Origin: Mucilaginibacter pankratovii
GTDB taxonomy: Bacteria; Bacteroidota; Bacteroidia; Sphingobacteriales; Sphingobacteriaceae
Direction: 5' to 3'
NCBI RefSeq assembly: GCF_014773265.1
Contig: NZ_JACWMY010000002.1
Location: 124,001 to 188,000, forward strand
DNA: 64,000 nt
The first letter of the stretch is position 1; each line of letters opens with the position of its first letter. The notes below the pieces were generated by a model, which was not told the origin of the DNA, did no database searches, and saw only the letters and a program-made list of their open reading frames with translations. Positions 1 to 9,090 of the stretch are shown piece by piece. The translations under genes were made by a program, and so were the position numbers.

Positions 1-157
1 CAGTAGGCAGGCCTTCAAATACCCGAAGTGTGGGGTGGCTTATATTCAGTTTGCTTTTATCGCGCAGCAAAACATTCACCTCGTAGCCCTGAGCAATCGC
101 CTCTTGGAGGAGTATTTTGCCGGTGCGGCCTGTGGCGCCTAAAATTAATATCCGCAT
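1..157 (-). CDS. NAD(P)-binding Rossmann-fold protein (N-terminal part only)
   Basis: The gene runs off the left edge; only the first 52 or so residues are visible. Translation from the ATG at 157 begins MRILILGATGRTGKILL, a hydrophobic beta strand followed by the GxxGxxG dinucleotide-binding turn (GATGRTG) of the atypical SDR/NmrA-like family. The rest of the visible part (GYEVNVLLRDKSKL) fits the second beta strand and the NADP-contacting Arg/Lys. Family members are NAD(P)H-dependent reductases or redox sensors; the substrate cannot be told from this fragment. It is divergent from the amidohydrolase operon, with a palindromic repeat between them. Confidence 0.75.
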   Translation of the reverse strand, partial: MRILILGATGRTGKILLQEAIAQGYEVNVLLRDKSKLNISHPTLRVFEGLPT

Positions 158-197
158 TGTATTCCCGTTTGTGATTTAGTCATCTTGTCCGCTCTGT

Positions 198-337
198 TAT
201 TTGACTCACCCCGGGTTCGCTTCGCTGCCCGCCCCTCTCTACCTGCGGCAAAGAGGGTAAAGAGTTTTATTTTTCTCAACCCTCTTTGCGAAGCAGAGAG
301 ATTCGACCAGCGAAGCGTCGTCGGGGTGAGTCAAATA
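198..337. repeat. Palindromic intergenic repeat, family A copy 1
   Basis: A 140-bp element bounded by a perfect 16-bp inverted repeat (198-213 and 322-337; arm ends in GACTCACCCCG). Inside are further complementary blocks: a CGCTTCGCTG / CAGCGAAGCG pair and a CCCTCTCT / AGAGAG-type pair around a T-rich centre. Copies at 15304-15437 and 37447-37576 share the same arms. It can fold into one long hairpin, so it behaves like a REP/MITE-type element. A 63-codon open frame across it is not a gene. Confidence 0.8.
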
Positions 338-451
338 GCCACACTGCTCCCCTCCTCTCTCCTAACAAAGATGTAACAATTGTATGATTTTGCCTTAACC
401 GGTAATAGCCAAACGAAAATTTAATAGTTTAGCAGTAAACAATCACATCAA

Positions 452-3400
452 ATGAAAAAACCTTTACTTTTTTGTTTTTTCCTGCTGATATTTCAATTAT
501 GCCGCGCCCAGGAAACCTTCCCGGTGAACGGCAGCTGGGATATCCGACCCGGGAAATATGCGTTTACCAACGCCACCATTGTAGTAAATGCCGACCAAAC
601 CATCAGCAAGGCTACCCTGCTGATTAACGACCGCGTAATAGAGGCCGTTGGCGCTCAGGTAACCGTGCCAAAAGGCTATGTTACTATCGACCTGAAGGGC
701 AAATTTATTTACCCCGGCTTAGTTGATGCTTACACCACCTACGGCATCCCCGATGCGCCCCGTACAGCCGGTGGTGGTGGTTTCGGCGGCCCGCGTGTAT
801 ATGTATCTACCAAGCCCGGCGCATTCGGCTGGAACGAAGCCATTCGCCCCGAAATAAACGCCAAAAACCTTTTCCATGTAAATGCTGATGCAGCTGAAAC
901 TTTGAAAAAGAATGGCTTCGGCACCGTACAATCATTGATACATGATGGTATTGCCCGCGGTACATCCGTAGTGGTAAGCCTCGCCGATGAACGCGATAAT
1001 TTCGTGATGCTGAACGACCAGGCTGCAGCGCATTACTCCTTCAGTAAGGGTACCGCTGCTACCAACTATCCATCCTCGCTAATGGGCAGCATAGCCTTGT
1101 TGCGCCAAACCTACCTGGATGCGGCATGGTACAAAACTCAAAAAACCGAGTACAATATTTCGCTGGATGAATTTAACCGTACCCAGGCGCTTCCGCAGAT
1201 CTTTGAGGTGAGCGACCCGCAATCCATCCTGCGTGCGGTGAAAATCGCCAAAGAGTTCGGTAAACAATACATCCTGAAAACCGACGGACTGGAATACCAG
1301 CGTATTGCCGCTGTAAAAGCAACCGGCAGCACGCTGATTGTTCCGCTAAACTTCCCGGCACCTTATGATATCGAGGACCCGCTGGATGCCCGTAACGTAA
1401 GCTATGAGCAATTAAAAGCCTGGGAGCTTGCCCCTACCAACCCCGGCGCACTGGAAAAAGCAGGCATCAAATTCGCGCTTACTTCTTATGGTATTGCCAG
1501 TGCTAAAGACTTTTGGACCAACCTGCGCAGTGCCATCAGTTACGGCCTTACCGAGAAACAAGCATTGAACGCATTAACCACCATCCCCGCCGAAATGCTG
1601 GGTGTGGGCGACAAAGTGGGTACCCTGGCGAAAGGCAAAATGGCCAGCTTTATCATCACTTCCGACAGCCTGTTTAAAGCCGAGAACGTGATCTACGAGA
1701 ACTGGGTAGAAGGCCGCCAGTATGTGGTATCAAAAATGGATGTGTCCGACCTTCGTGGCACCTATACTTTAACCGGCGACGGCTTTGCCAATACTTCTCT
1801 TAAGATAGGCGGTACCCCGGGCACTTATGATGTAAACATCGAACGTACCGGTATCGATAGCGTAAAAGTAAAAGGCACCATCACCCGCACCGGCGATGAT
1901 GTCAGCATCTATTTTAACTATAAGGCCAAACCGGCGGGCGTGATCCGCTTAGCGGGACATATCTCATCGGTATCGCCAATTACTATTCGCGGCAACGCTA
2001 TATTGCCGGATGGAAGTTCTACAGGGTTTAGCGCTACCTATACTGGTGCTGCACCTGTAGGGCAAACACCAAAGCCAACTACTAAACCAAATTTAGCGGT
2101 AGGCCCGGTTATTTATCCTTTCGCACCTTTTGGCTATACAGAATTACCCAAGGCTGAGACCGTATTACTTAAAAACGGCACCGTTTGGACCAACGAAAAA
2201 GATGGCATCCTGCAAAACACCGATGTATTGTTAGAGAATGGCAAAATAAAAGCTGTTGGTAAAAACCTGGCAGCAGGCACCGCTAAGGTGATAGATGCAA
2301 CAGGGAAAAATATTACCGCGGGTATTGTGGATGAGCACTCGCACATTGCAGGCACCGGCGGTATCAACGAGGGTACACAATCCGTAACCTCAGAAGTGCG
2401 CATTGCCGATGTGATAGATGCAGAAGACATCAACATTTATCGACAGCTGGCAGGTGGGGTAACAACCTCGCATATCCTGCACGGCTCGGCAAATGCTATT
2501 GGCGGTCAAACCCAATTGATCAAACACCGCTGGGGTTTATTGCCCGAGGAAATTAAGTTTGAGGGCTCTGATGGTTTTATCAAATTCGCCCTGGGCGAGA
2601 ACGTCAAAGGCAGTAATAATAACATTACGCCAGGCTCAGTACTGCGTTTCCCGCAAACACGTATGGGTGTAGAGGAGGTTTATATAGATGCCTTTACCCG
2701 CGCCAAAGAATATAAAGCTGCGCGTGCCGTAAAAGGCAATACCGTGCGCCGCGACCTGGAGCTGGACGCTTTGGTAGAGATATTGGACGGCAAGCGCTTT
2801 ATTACCTGCCACTCCTACGTACAGTCAGAAATTAATATGCTGATGCACGTTGCCGATTCGATTGGTTTCAAGATCAACACTTTTACCCATATTTTGGAGG
2901 GTTACAAAGTGGCCGATAAAATGAAGGCGCATAACATTGCCGGCTCAACCTTCAGCGATTGGTGGGCCTACAAAAACGAAGTTGCCGAAGCTATCCCATA
3001 CAACGGCAAGCTGATGCACGAAGTTGGTTTGGTAACCGGCTTTAACTCGGATGATGAAGAAATGGCGCGCCGCCTAAACCAGGAAGCCGGTAAAGCGGTA
3101 ACCTACGGCAACATGAGCCAGGAAGATGCTTTGAAACTTGTCACCCTTAATCCGGCTAAAATGATGCACGTAGATAATCGCATTGGCAGTATAAAAGCAG
3201 GCAAGGATGCGGATATTGTGGTATGGTCGGCCAACCCGTTGAGTATTTACGCAGTTGCGGAGAAAACCTTTGTAGATGGTATTTTATATTGGGATTACTC
3301 GCAGGATGCAGAAAAACAAAAGGCGGTTAAAACCGATGCGGCACGCATTATCCAAAAAATGCTGGAGCTGAAAAACGCCGGCCAAAACACCCAAAAGCCG

Positions 3401-3529
3401 GGCGGGCCGCGCAGGCCACGCTCCTACCAGTGCGAAACTTTGGAAGAAGAAAACTTTGTGGTAGCCGATGAGTACACCGAAATGGAAAAAGAGCGCGCCG
3501 CAAAACAGGCAGCAAGCAAAATACGATAA
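452..3529 (+). CDS. Exported double-domain amidohydrolase (imidazolonepropionase-like)
   Basis: A 1025-residue protein with an N-terminal signal peptide (MKKPLLFCFFLLIFQLCRAQ). It holds two amidohydrolase-like modules in tandem. The C-terminal one (from about residue 570) has the metal-binding HxH after 'GIVDEHSH' near residue 630, later histidines in 'ITCHSY' and 'TFTHILEG', and the late Asp in 'GFNSDDEE', so it should be a working metal-dependent hydrolase. The N-terminal module keeps the strand pattern but reads 'PGLVDAYTTYG' where HxH should be. Such proteins hydrolyse cyclic amides or peptides in the periplasm; the substrate here is unknown. A degenerate single-module paralogue follows 6 bp downstream, so the two are likely co-transcribed and may form a complex. 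Confidence 0.85.
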   Translation: MKKPLLFCFFLLIFQLCRAQETFPVNGSWDIRPGKYAFTNATIVVNADQTISKATLLINDRVIEAVGAQVTVPKGYVTIDLKGKFIYPGLVDAYTTYGIPDAPRTAGGGGFGGPRVYVSTKPGAFGWNEAIRPEINAKNLFHVNADAAETLKKNGFGTVQSLIHDGIARGTSVVVSLADERDNFVMLNDQAAAHYSFSKGTAATNYPSSLMGSIALLRQTYLDAAWYKTQKTEYNISLDEFNRTQALPQIFEVSDPQSILRAVKIAKEFGKQYILKTDGLEYQRIAAVKATGSTLIVPLNFPAPYDIEDPLDARNVSYEQLKAWELAPTNPGALEKAGIKFALTSYGIASAKDFWTNLRSAISYGLTEKQALNALTTIPAEMLGVGDKVGTLAKGKMASFIITSDSLFKAENVIYENWVEGRQYVVSKMDVSDLRGTYTLTGDGFANTSLKIGGTPGTYDVNIERTGIDSVKVKGTITRTGDDVSIYFNYKAKPAGVIRLAGHISSVSPITIRGNAILPDGSSTGFSATYTGAAPVGQTPKPTTKPNLAVGPVIYPFAPFGYTELPKAETVLLKNGTVWTNEKDGILQNTDVLLENGKIKAVGKNLAAGTAKVIDATGKNITAGIVDEHSHIAGTGGINEGTQSVTSEVRIADVIDAEDINIYRQLAGGVTTSHILHGSANAIGGQTQLIKHRWGLLPEEIKFEGSDGFIKFALGENVKGSNNNITPGSVLRFPQTRMGVEEVYIDAFTRAKEYKAARAVKGNTVRRDLELDALVEILDGKRFITCHSYVQSEINMLMHVADSIGFKINTFTHILEGYKVADKMKAHNIAGSTFSDWWAYKNEVAEAIPYNGKLMHEVGLVTGFNSDDEEMARRLNQEAGKAVTYGNMSQEDALKLVTLNPAKMMHVDNRIGSIKAGKDADIVVWSANPLSIYAVAEKTFVDGILYWDYSQDAEKQKAVKTDAARIIQKMLELKNAGQNTQKPGGPRRPRSYQCETLEEENFVVADEYTEMEKERAAKQAASKIR

Positions 3530-3547
3530 TCCCAAATGACAATAACC

Positions 3548-4849
3548 ATGAAAAGAACAATTTTAAGCATAGGGGGATTATTGCTTGGCACTACCCTCGC
3601 CTTTGCGCAGGCCAATATATCGCCGGCCAAAGCGCAAAGCAAACCCGTTATCATCACCGGTGCCACCATCCATGTGGGTAACGGGCAGGTGATCAATAAC
3701 GGTTACATCGCCTTCGATAAAGGCAAAATTACCGCCATTGGCGAAGGCACCGGCCCTGCAACAGGTTACGAAGTAGTTAACGCTTCCGGTAAGCAAATTT
3801 ATCCCGGCTTTATCGCCCCCATGACCACGCTGGGCTTGATAGAGGTAGAATCCGGCGCGCGCGGCACGGTGGATGATGAAGAAACCGGCGAACTGAATCC
3901 GCATGTGCGCTCTATCATCGCGTATAATACTGATAGTAAAGTAATACCAACGGTACGCAGCAACGGTATTTTACTGGCCCAACCCGTACCAAGCGGTGGC
4001 CTTATCCCGGGCGAATCATCCGTTGTACAGCTTGATGCCTGGAACTGGGAAGATGCTGCTTACAAAACCGATATAGCTATTCATTTGAACTGGCCGTCCT
4101 CATCAGCCGGTCGCCGCAGGGGCCCTGCCGCCCCGGGTGCCGAAACTCCTGCTGAACGCGCGCAGAAAGCTATTGACGCCCTTACCCGCCTTTTTACCGA
4201 AGCAAAAGCTTACAATGAAGGCGCCAAACCTGCTATAGCTAACCTCCGTTTCGAGGCTATGAAGGGGTTGTTCAGCGGCAGCAAAAAACTATTTATTAAT
4301 GCCGATGCAGCCAAGCAAATTATGCAGGCGGTGGCCTTTGCCAAAACTTTTGGCGTACAGGCCGTAATTGTTGGCGGCAAGGAAGCTTATTTGGTTACCG
4401 AAACGTTGAAAGATAACAACGTACCCGTTATCCTCCGCGAAACCCAAACCTTGCCCGACAAGGATGAGGACGATGTGTACCTGCCCTACAAAATGCCAAA
4501 AATATTGCAGGATGCAGGTGTATTGTACGGCTTAACCGGCACCGGCTTTTGGCGCCAGCGTAACCTGCCTTTCGAGGCGGGTCAGGCTGTTGGCTACGGC
4601 TTAACCAAAGAGCAGGCCGTATCCATGATCACCCTGAACAACGCTAAAATTTTGGGCATCAATAAAACTACCGGCTCTCTCGAAGTCGGTAAGGATGCCA
4701 CCCTTTTCATCTCCGCCGGCGACGCGTTGGATATGATCACCCTGAAGGTAGAAACAGCCTACATACAAGGCCGCAGCATCAACCTGGATAATCTGCACAA
4801 GCAACTGTACCGCAAATTCAGCGAAAAGTATGGCTTGAAAGCGGATTAA
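3548..4849 (+). CDS. Exported amidohydrolase-like protein lacking the HxH metal site
   Basis: About 433 residues from the ATG at 3548, preferred over the ATG at 3536 because MKRTILSIGGLLLGTTLAFAQ is then a clean signal peptide. The fold is that of the imidazolonepropionase-like amidohydrolases: an N-terminal beta-sandwich strand set (ITGATIHVGNGQ, GKITAIGEG), and a C-terminal return to that sandwich (GSLEVGKDATLFI). At the position of the HxH motif it reads 'PGFIAPMTTLGL', with no histidines. It therefore probably cannot bind metal in the usual way. It resembles the N-terminal half of the protein encoded just upstream, and the two genes lie 18 bp apart, so a partner or scaffold role is plausible (inference). 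Confidence 0.8.
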   Translation: MKRTILSIGGLLLGTTLAFAQANISPAKAQSKPVIITGATIHVGNGQVINNGYIAFDKGKITAIGEGTGPATGYEVVNASGKQIYPGFIAPMTTLGLIEVESGARGTVDDEETGELNPHVRSIIAYNTDSKVIPTVRSNGILLAQPVPSGGLIPGESSVVQLDAWNWEDAAYKTDIAIHLNWPSSSAGRRRGPAAPGAETPAERAQKAIDALTRLFTEAKAYNEGAKPAIANLRFEAMKGLFSGSKKLFINADAAKQIMQAVAFAKTFGVQAVIVGGKEAYLVTETLKDNNVPVILRETQTLPDKDEDDVYLPYKMPKILQDAGVLYGLTGTGFWRQRNLPFEAGQAVGYGLTKEQAVSMITLNNAKILGINKTTGSLEVGKDATLFISAGDALDMITLKVETAYIQGRSINLDNLHKQLYRKFSEKYGLKAD

Positions 4850-4873
4850 ATACGGGTCTTATAATTATGATGG

Positions 4874-4902
4874 AACGCCGGGCTAATGTCCGGCGTTTTT
4901 TG
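4874..4902 (+). terminator. Rho-independent terminator of the amidohydrolase operon
   Basis: An 8-bp perfect stem (AACGCCGG at 4874-4881 with CCGGCGTT at 4890-4897), loop of 8 nt, then a run of T. It lies 25 bp after the second amidohydrolase stop codon. Confidence 0.8.
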
Positions 4903-4941
4903 TTGGTGGCAGATTAACAAGAAAATCCTACCTTGCATCCA

Positions 4942-5280
4942 ATGATAGAATATTTCAACATATTTAAGGATTGGCTTTTCAGTCTCGGCGAAGAGCATGA
5001 TGTAAATCCTTTACTGCTTGCCATTCTTTATTTAGTAAGCAAGCCGCTATTCTTCTTCTTCCTGGGTTGGGTGATCAAAAACATGCGCAACAAAAAACCA
5101 TTTATGACGCAGCTGCTCATCGCCTGTGTATGTTTCAGTATCCCCTATTCCTATTTGATATTTGCCGGGCGCAATATCTCGGTTTGGGTGTATATATTTA
5201 TTGCTGTGGTTTACGCATACGGGGGCTTTTCCATCTATAAGAAAGTTACGGAGAAGGTTGACCCGACGATGCCGGTATAG
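4942..5280 (+). CDS. Small integral membrane protein, unknown function
   Basis: About 112 residues from the ATG at 4942 (a TTG three codons earlier is possible). There are three hydrophobic stretches: LLLAILYLVSKPLFFFFLGWV, LLIACVCFSIPYSYLIFA and VWVYIFIAVVYAYGGFSIY, so a three-helix inner-membrane protein is likely. I do not recognise a family. It sits alone between a terminator and the M28 peptidase gene. Confidence 0.6.
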   Translation: MIEYFNIFKDWLFSLGEEHDVNPLLLAILYLVSKPLFFFFLGWVIKNMRNKKPFMTQLLIACVCFSIPYSYLIFAGRNISVWVYIFIAVVYAYGGFSIYKKVTEKVDPTMPV

Positions 5281-5340
5281 TTAACCGGCTGCACTGTTAA
5301 GAACAGCAAAGCATAACCCATTTCCTTAACCTAAGCACTT

Positions 5341-6498
5341 ATGAAACTCAAACTCCTAACCTTATTCCTACTCGCAACCCAATTCACCCAGGCACAGGAC
5401 ATCAAATTCGCCCGCAAAATGGTGGATACGCTTACCTCCAAATATTTTTGGGGTCGCGGCTACACCAACAATGGGATGGGCAAAGCGGCGGATTTCATCA
5501 GTGCCCAGCTAAAAAGATACGGCGTAAAACCCATGGGCGGCAAAAGCTACCTGCAGGAGTTCAGCTACTCCGTAAATACCTTCCCCGGCAAGGTGGAGGT
5601 AGCGATAAACGGCGTACTGCTTGTGCCCGGCAAAGATTTTTTGGTTACACCGGATAGCAAAGGCGTAAAAGGCGAAGGCAATCTAACGCAGCAGGACAGC
5701 ACCCATTTTATCGACCAGGCGAACCGAATCATCGTTACGCTGGAGAATAAGCTCACCTGGTCGGCAGAGCAAACGGTATTGGATTATACGGTTATCCAAC
5801 TGGACAAAAAACTGCAAAACACCCTGCCGCAAACCATCAAGGTGGATATAGAAAACAAGTTCAATCCTAATTTTAAAACCGGCAATATTTGCGGTGTGGT
5901 AAAAGGCACCTCCAAACCCGATTCTATCATCGTATTCACCGCACATTACGACCACCTCGGCGGCATGGGCAGCAAAACCTATTTCCCGGGGGCCAATGAT
6001 AATGCCAGCGGCGTAACGCAGGTGCTTAGCCTGGCCAAATATTACGGCGAACATCCGCAGCCCTACACTATGGCCTTTATATTTTTTGCGGGAGAAGAAG
6101 CGGGTTTGCTTGGCTCCAAGTATTTTACCGAGCATCCGCTTATCGACTTAAAAAACATCCGCTTTCTCACGAATCTCGATCTGGAAGGTACCGGCATAGA
6201 CGGTATCACGGTGGTAAACGCTTCGGTTTTCCCTGCTGAATTTGCCCTGCTGAAACAGGTGAACGAAAAGGGCAATTACCTGGTAAAAGTGAACTCCCGC
6301 GGCAAAGCCGCCAACAGCGACCATTACTTTTTCAGCGAGAAGGGCGTACCTGCGTTTTTTATGTACACCCTTGGCGGGATAAAGGCCTATCACGATATTT
6401 ATGACATCAGCGCCACCCTGCCCCTGAACGAGTATGAGGATCTGTTTAATTTATTGCTGAAGTTTAATGATGGGTTGATGGGGAAGCGAACAAATTAA
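5341..6498 (+). CDS. Secreted M28-family zinc metallopeptidase
   Basis: 385 residues with a signal peptide (MKLKLLTLFLLATQFTQAQ). The co-catalytic zinc motifs of family M28 are in order: 'TAHYDHLG' (first His/Asp), 'PGANDNASGV' (bridging Asp), 'FAGEEAGLLGS' (catalytic Glu pair), 'TNLDLEG' (Asp) and 'AYHDIYD' (last His). Family members are aminopeptidases that trim peptides in the periplasm or outside the cell. The N-terminal 200 residues hold the lid/PA-like insert that is typical of Bacteroidota members. It is monocistronic as far as can be seen. Confidence 0.9.
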   Translation: MKLKLLTLFLLATQFTQAQDIKFARKMVDTLTSKYFWGRGYTNNGMGKAADFISAQLKRYGVKPMGGKSYLQEFSYSVNTFPGKVEVAINGVLLVPGKDFLVTPDSKGVKGEGNLTQQDSTHFIDQANRIIVTLENKLTWSAEQTVLDYTVIQLDKKLQNTLPQTIKVDIENKFNPNFKTGNICGVVKGTSKPDSIIVFTAHYDHLGGMGSKTYFPGANDNASGVTQVLSLAKYYGEHPQPYTMAFIFFAGEEAGLLGSKYFTEHPLIDLKNIRFLTNLDLEGTGIDGITVVNASVFPAEFALLKQVNEKGNYLVKVNSRGKAANSDHYFFSEKGVPAFFMYTLGGIKAYHDIYDISATLPLNEYEDLFNLLLKFNDGLMGKRTN

Positions 6499-6541
6499 TG
6501 GCTATAGGTATTTTATCACCACCAATGCCTGCTTTTTTAGA

Positions 6542-6592
6542 CTTGTTCGCGTTCGGCATGGGGTGCGAACAGCCCGAACAAGCCCGAACAAG
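6542..6592. repeat. Short repeat / possible terminator after the M28 gene
   Basis: CTTGTTCG (6542-6549) is complementary to CGAACAAG, which occurs twice (6575-6582 and 6585-6592), followed by a T run at about 6597. Either right arm can pair with the left one, giving two alternative hairpins. Placement 45 bp after a stop codon suggests a terminator, though it could be a degraded repeat. Confidence 0.4.
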
Positions 6593-6653
6593 GTGATTTT
6601 TTACGATAAATTATCTATATTAGGTATTCAAATCCCCCGATAAACCTTAATAC

Positions 6654-7352
6654 ATGCCGCTCACCGCCGAACAACCAACACCTCAACACGCTATTGTTAT
6701 CAGGGGCATGGCTTTAACTGTGCTGTTCTTCGCTATTATCTCCTTTGTTAACCGGGGTATCAACACCGCCATCGGTATTTCCGATTGGTCGCCAACATCT
6801 TTCATTATATCCCGCTTTTTATATTGGCTGTGGCTGGCGCTAATTTTTGTTTACGTGTGGCGCCGCGAACATCAGCCGGTTTTACTCTGGTCCGAAAAAA
6901 GATACGGCGCCGGTTTTTATTTCGCGTCGATATTCGGTATGCTGTTTACCCTAATTATTGGTACCAATATTATTGGCGGACTTTTAACGGTTTTTAAGCT
7001 CTTTAAACGCAGCGACGCCATGGTTGGCATCGGTCAGTTTAGCTTGCCGTTAAAAGTATTTATTTCGGTTACCGCCGCCGTAGTAGAAGAATTTGTTTTC
7101 AGGGGGTACTTAATGCCAAGGCTGCAGCTCTTCTTCAAGAGCACACATTGGCCGGTGATCATCACTTCTGTAATATTCGGCCTGGCCCATATGCGCTGGG
7201 GAACCCTCGTGAACGTTTTGGGTCCGATGCTCATCGGCTTTATATTCGCTTATTTTTACCAAAAATACCGCAACATAAAAGTGCTGATAGCCTGCCATTT
7301 TTTATGGGATATCGTTGGCTTGATACTCTTGTCGTACCACAAGGTAAAATAA
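6654..7352 (+). CDS. CPBP-family intramembrane metalloprotease (Abi/CAAX protease-like)
   Basis: 232 residues with about six hydrophobic helices. The three catalytic motifs of the CPBP (Rce1/Abi) family are visible: 'VVEEFVFRGYL' (EExxxR), 'FGLAHMRWG' (FxxxH) and 'CHFLWDIVG' (HxxxD). The fold cleaves membrane-associated peptides; bacterial members act in bacteriocin self-immunity, peptide maturation or signalling. Nothing nearby names a substrate. It converges on a DMT transporter gene, with a terminator between them. Confidence 0.85.
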   Translation: MPLTAEQPTPQHAIVIRGMALTVLFFAIISFVNRGINTAIGISDWSPTSFIISRFLYWLWLALIFVYVWRREHQPVLLWSEKRYGAGFYFASIFGMLFTLIIGTNIIGGLLTVFKLFKRSDAMVGIGQFSLPLKVFISVTAAVVEEFVFRGYLMPRLQLFFKSTHWPVIITSVIFGLAHMRWGTLVNVLGPMLIGFIFAYFYQKYRNIKVLIACHFLWDIVGLILLSYHKVK

Positions 7353-7354
7353 AA

Positions 7355-7385
7355 AAGACCGACAACCATTACAGCTATCGGCCTT
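7355..7385 (-). terminator. Terminator between converging CPBP and DMT genes
   Basis: On the minus strand AAGGCCGA pairs with TCGGTCTT (one G-U pair) and is followed by TTTTA; the plus strand gives a weaker version. It ends the transporter transcript and may act both ways. Confidence 0.6.
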
Positions 7386-7404
7386 CACACTATTAACTAA
7401 CTGA

Positions 7405-8421
7405 TCAGGAATTTACGCCGCAAAGTTTTTCCACTAATACAGCTTCGGTCTTTTCTGCGGGCGCGGGTTTAATGGGTTTTATCGCCACGGGTTTGCCGAA
7501 CGAATATTTGCTCAGGTTCACCAGCAATACGCTCAGCAGGATAATAACAAGCCCTACAACCTGCATCCAACTAATTACTTCCGAGGCGAAAAATACGCCC
7601 AGCAACACCGCTATAACGGGGTTTACATACGAGTGTGTGCTTACCTGCGTAGCCGGCCTTACCTGCAACAGCCAAACATAAGCGCTAAAGGCTGCTATCG
7701 ATCCAAAGAATATCAGGTACGCAACAGCCATCCAGGTTTGTGCAGGTACCGCGCCGATATTAAATGTAGCGTACTCATTATCTATAAACCCTGCCGGGAT
7801 AAACGCAATACCTGCTGCCATCATTTGCCAGCCCGTGTTAACACGCACCGGCGCGTTGGTCGCTGTTTTTTTCGAATATAATGATCCGCCTGCCCAGGCT
7901 ATCGGGCCAACAATAAGCAGCAGCAAACCAACAACGTGCTGTGTATCTACACCGCCTGCAACCGATTTGGAGAAAGCCTCGCCGAATAACAGTATCACAC
8001 CGCTAAAGCCAATAATAAGGCCCCAAATGGTGCTGCGGCTTTTCAGATTGATCTTCCAGTTCGCCCTATCCAGTATCACAAACCAGATGGGGTTGGCCGA
8101 TACCATAATAGCCACCATGGCACTGGGGATAAATTTCTCTACCCATATTACTATCCCGTTTGCTACAAACAAGGTAAACAGCCCGCTGATGCCGGATGCT
8201 TTGATGGTTGCTTTATCGAATATCTTATCGCCTTTTAAGTAACACCAGCCCAGTAGCAAAATACCGGCTGCTACAAAACGCATGGCACCCATTATCATCG
8301 GCGGGATACCGTTAAGAGCCATCTGTATAAAAAAGTAAGTGGACCCCCATACCACGTATACGGTAGCAAATGCTACCACTACTAATAAGGTAGAGGGTTT
8401 ATTGATCGATCTGGTTTCCAT
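7405..8421 (-). CDS. DMT-superfamily (EamA) transporter
   Basis: 338 residues with ten predicted membrane helices arranged as two five-helix EamA repeats. The signatures 'VVWGSTYFFIQMAL' in helix 1 and 'GSLYSKKTA' opening the second repeat are typical of the RhaT/YdcZ-like drug/metabolite exporters. Members export amino acids, nucleobases or small metabolites; the substrate is not evident. The C-terminal tail (from about residue 305) is a charged Lys/Pro/Ala cytoplasmic extension. The gene probably stands alone: a repeat separates it from the doxX gene upstream on the same strand. Confidence 0.85.
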   Translation of the reverse strand: METRSINKPSTLLVVVAFATVYVVWGSTYFFIQMALNGIPPMIMGAMRFVAAGILLLGWCYLKGDKIFDKATIKASGISGLFTLFVANGIVIWVEKFIPSAMVAIMVSANPIWFVILDRANWKINLKSRSTIWGLIIGFSGVILLFGEAFSKSVAGGVDTQHVVGLLLLIVGPIAWAGGSLYSKKTATNAPVRVNTGWQMMAAGIAFIPAGFIDNEYATFNIGAVPAQTWMAVAYLIFFGSIAAFSAYVWLLQVRPATQVSTHSYVNPVIAVLLGVFFASEVISWMQVVGLVIILLSVLLVNLSKYSFGKPVAIKPIKPAPAEKTEAVLVEKLCGVNS

Positions 8422-8447
8422 TGTGTTGTGGTTTTATATGTTTTTTT

Positions 8448-8528
8448 GCCTCACCCTGCCCTCTCCAAAGGAGAGGGTTCTAAAATTTTTAAAGCCCCTC
8501 TCCTTTGGAGAGGGCTTTGGGGTGAGGC
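8448..8528. repeat. Palindromic intergenic repeat, family B
   Basis: An 81-bp element with outer arms GCCTCACCC (8448-8456) and GGGTGAGGC (8520-8528) and inner arms built on CCCTCTCC / GGAGAGGG. The centre is A/T-rich. It lies between the DMT gene start and the doxX stop, both on the minus strand, and could act as a hairpin or as a small transposable unit. It differs from family A in the outer arms. Confidence 0.75.
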
Positions 8529-8550
8529 CTTTGTTTATTAAATAAAGTTA

Positions 8551-9051
8551 TTACCTGATGATATCTATCAGGTGGTCACCTGCATAGTAGTCCAGGCGCC
8601 GGCAGAGCGGCAACTGTTTCATGGCATCCAAACTATAAACATAATAAGGCGCGGTCGCCAGTAAAAAACTCGCGGCGCTCAGCGTAAATACCGAGTAGTT
8701 AAGCGGTGCATTAATGCCTAAGGAAATAGCCATCGATAACGCAAAGCTGAGGCTCAGCAGGCCACTGGCAACAGCAGCCACACGTGTAAACAACCCCATG
8801 ATCAGCATCAGGCCAATGATCACCTCGCTCGCAGTTGCTATAACAGCCAGTGGCGCTACCAATGCATCGGGTAAAAAGCTCATTACTTGTTTGCTGTAAT
8901 CCAAAAAATGCTGCCAATCGCCCCAGCCTATATGTGGCTGGCCATGGGCACCTATAATACCTAACCTATCGGCTGATGCCCAAAGGTAGCTTGCGGCAAT
9001 GGCTATTCTGAGAAAAACGGATGGGGCTTTGAAGTTTCCGGCGAGTTGCAT
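8551..9051 (-). CDS. DoxX-family membrane protein
   Basis: 166 residues with four hydrophobic helices. 'LRIAIAASYLWASADRLG' at the N terminus and 'IIGLMLIMGLFTRVAAVASGLLSL' in the middle match the DoxX/MauE fold. DoxX proteins belong to thiol or quinone redox systems, but many Bacteroidota members are of unknown role. The gene is divergent from a MocR-type regulator, and the 83-bp space between them contains an obvious inverted plus direct repeat, so it is the likely regulated target. Confidence 0.8.
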   Translation of the reverse strand: MQLAGNFKAPSVFLRIAIAASYLWASADRLGIIGAHGQPHIGWGDWQHFLDYSKQVMSFLPDALVAPLAVIATASEVIIGLMLIMGLFTRVAAVASGLLSLSFALSMAISLGINAPLNYSVFTLSAASFLLATAPYYVYSLDAMKQLPLCRRLDYYAGDHLIDIIR

Positions 9052-9090
9052 GATCTGATTTGTTTTATTGATATAAAATTACGTACTTGG

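Noticed and set aside
185..376. 63-codon open frame across the first palindromic repeat
   Set aside because: It lies inside the hairpin element, its sequence follows the repeat, and similar frames appear in the other copies.
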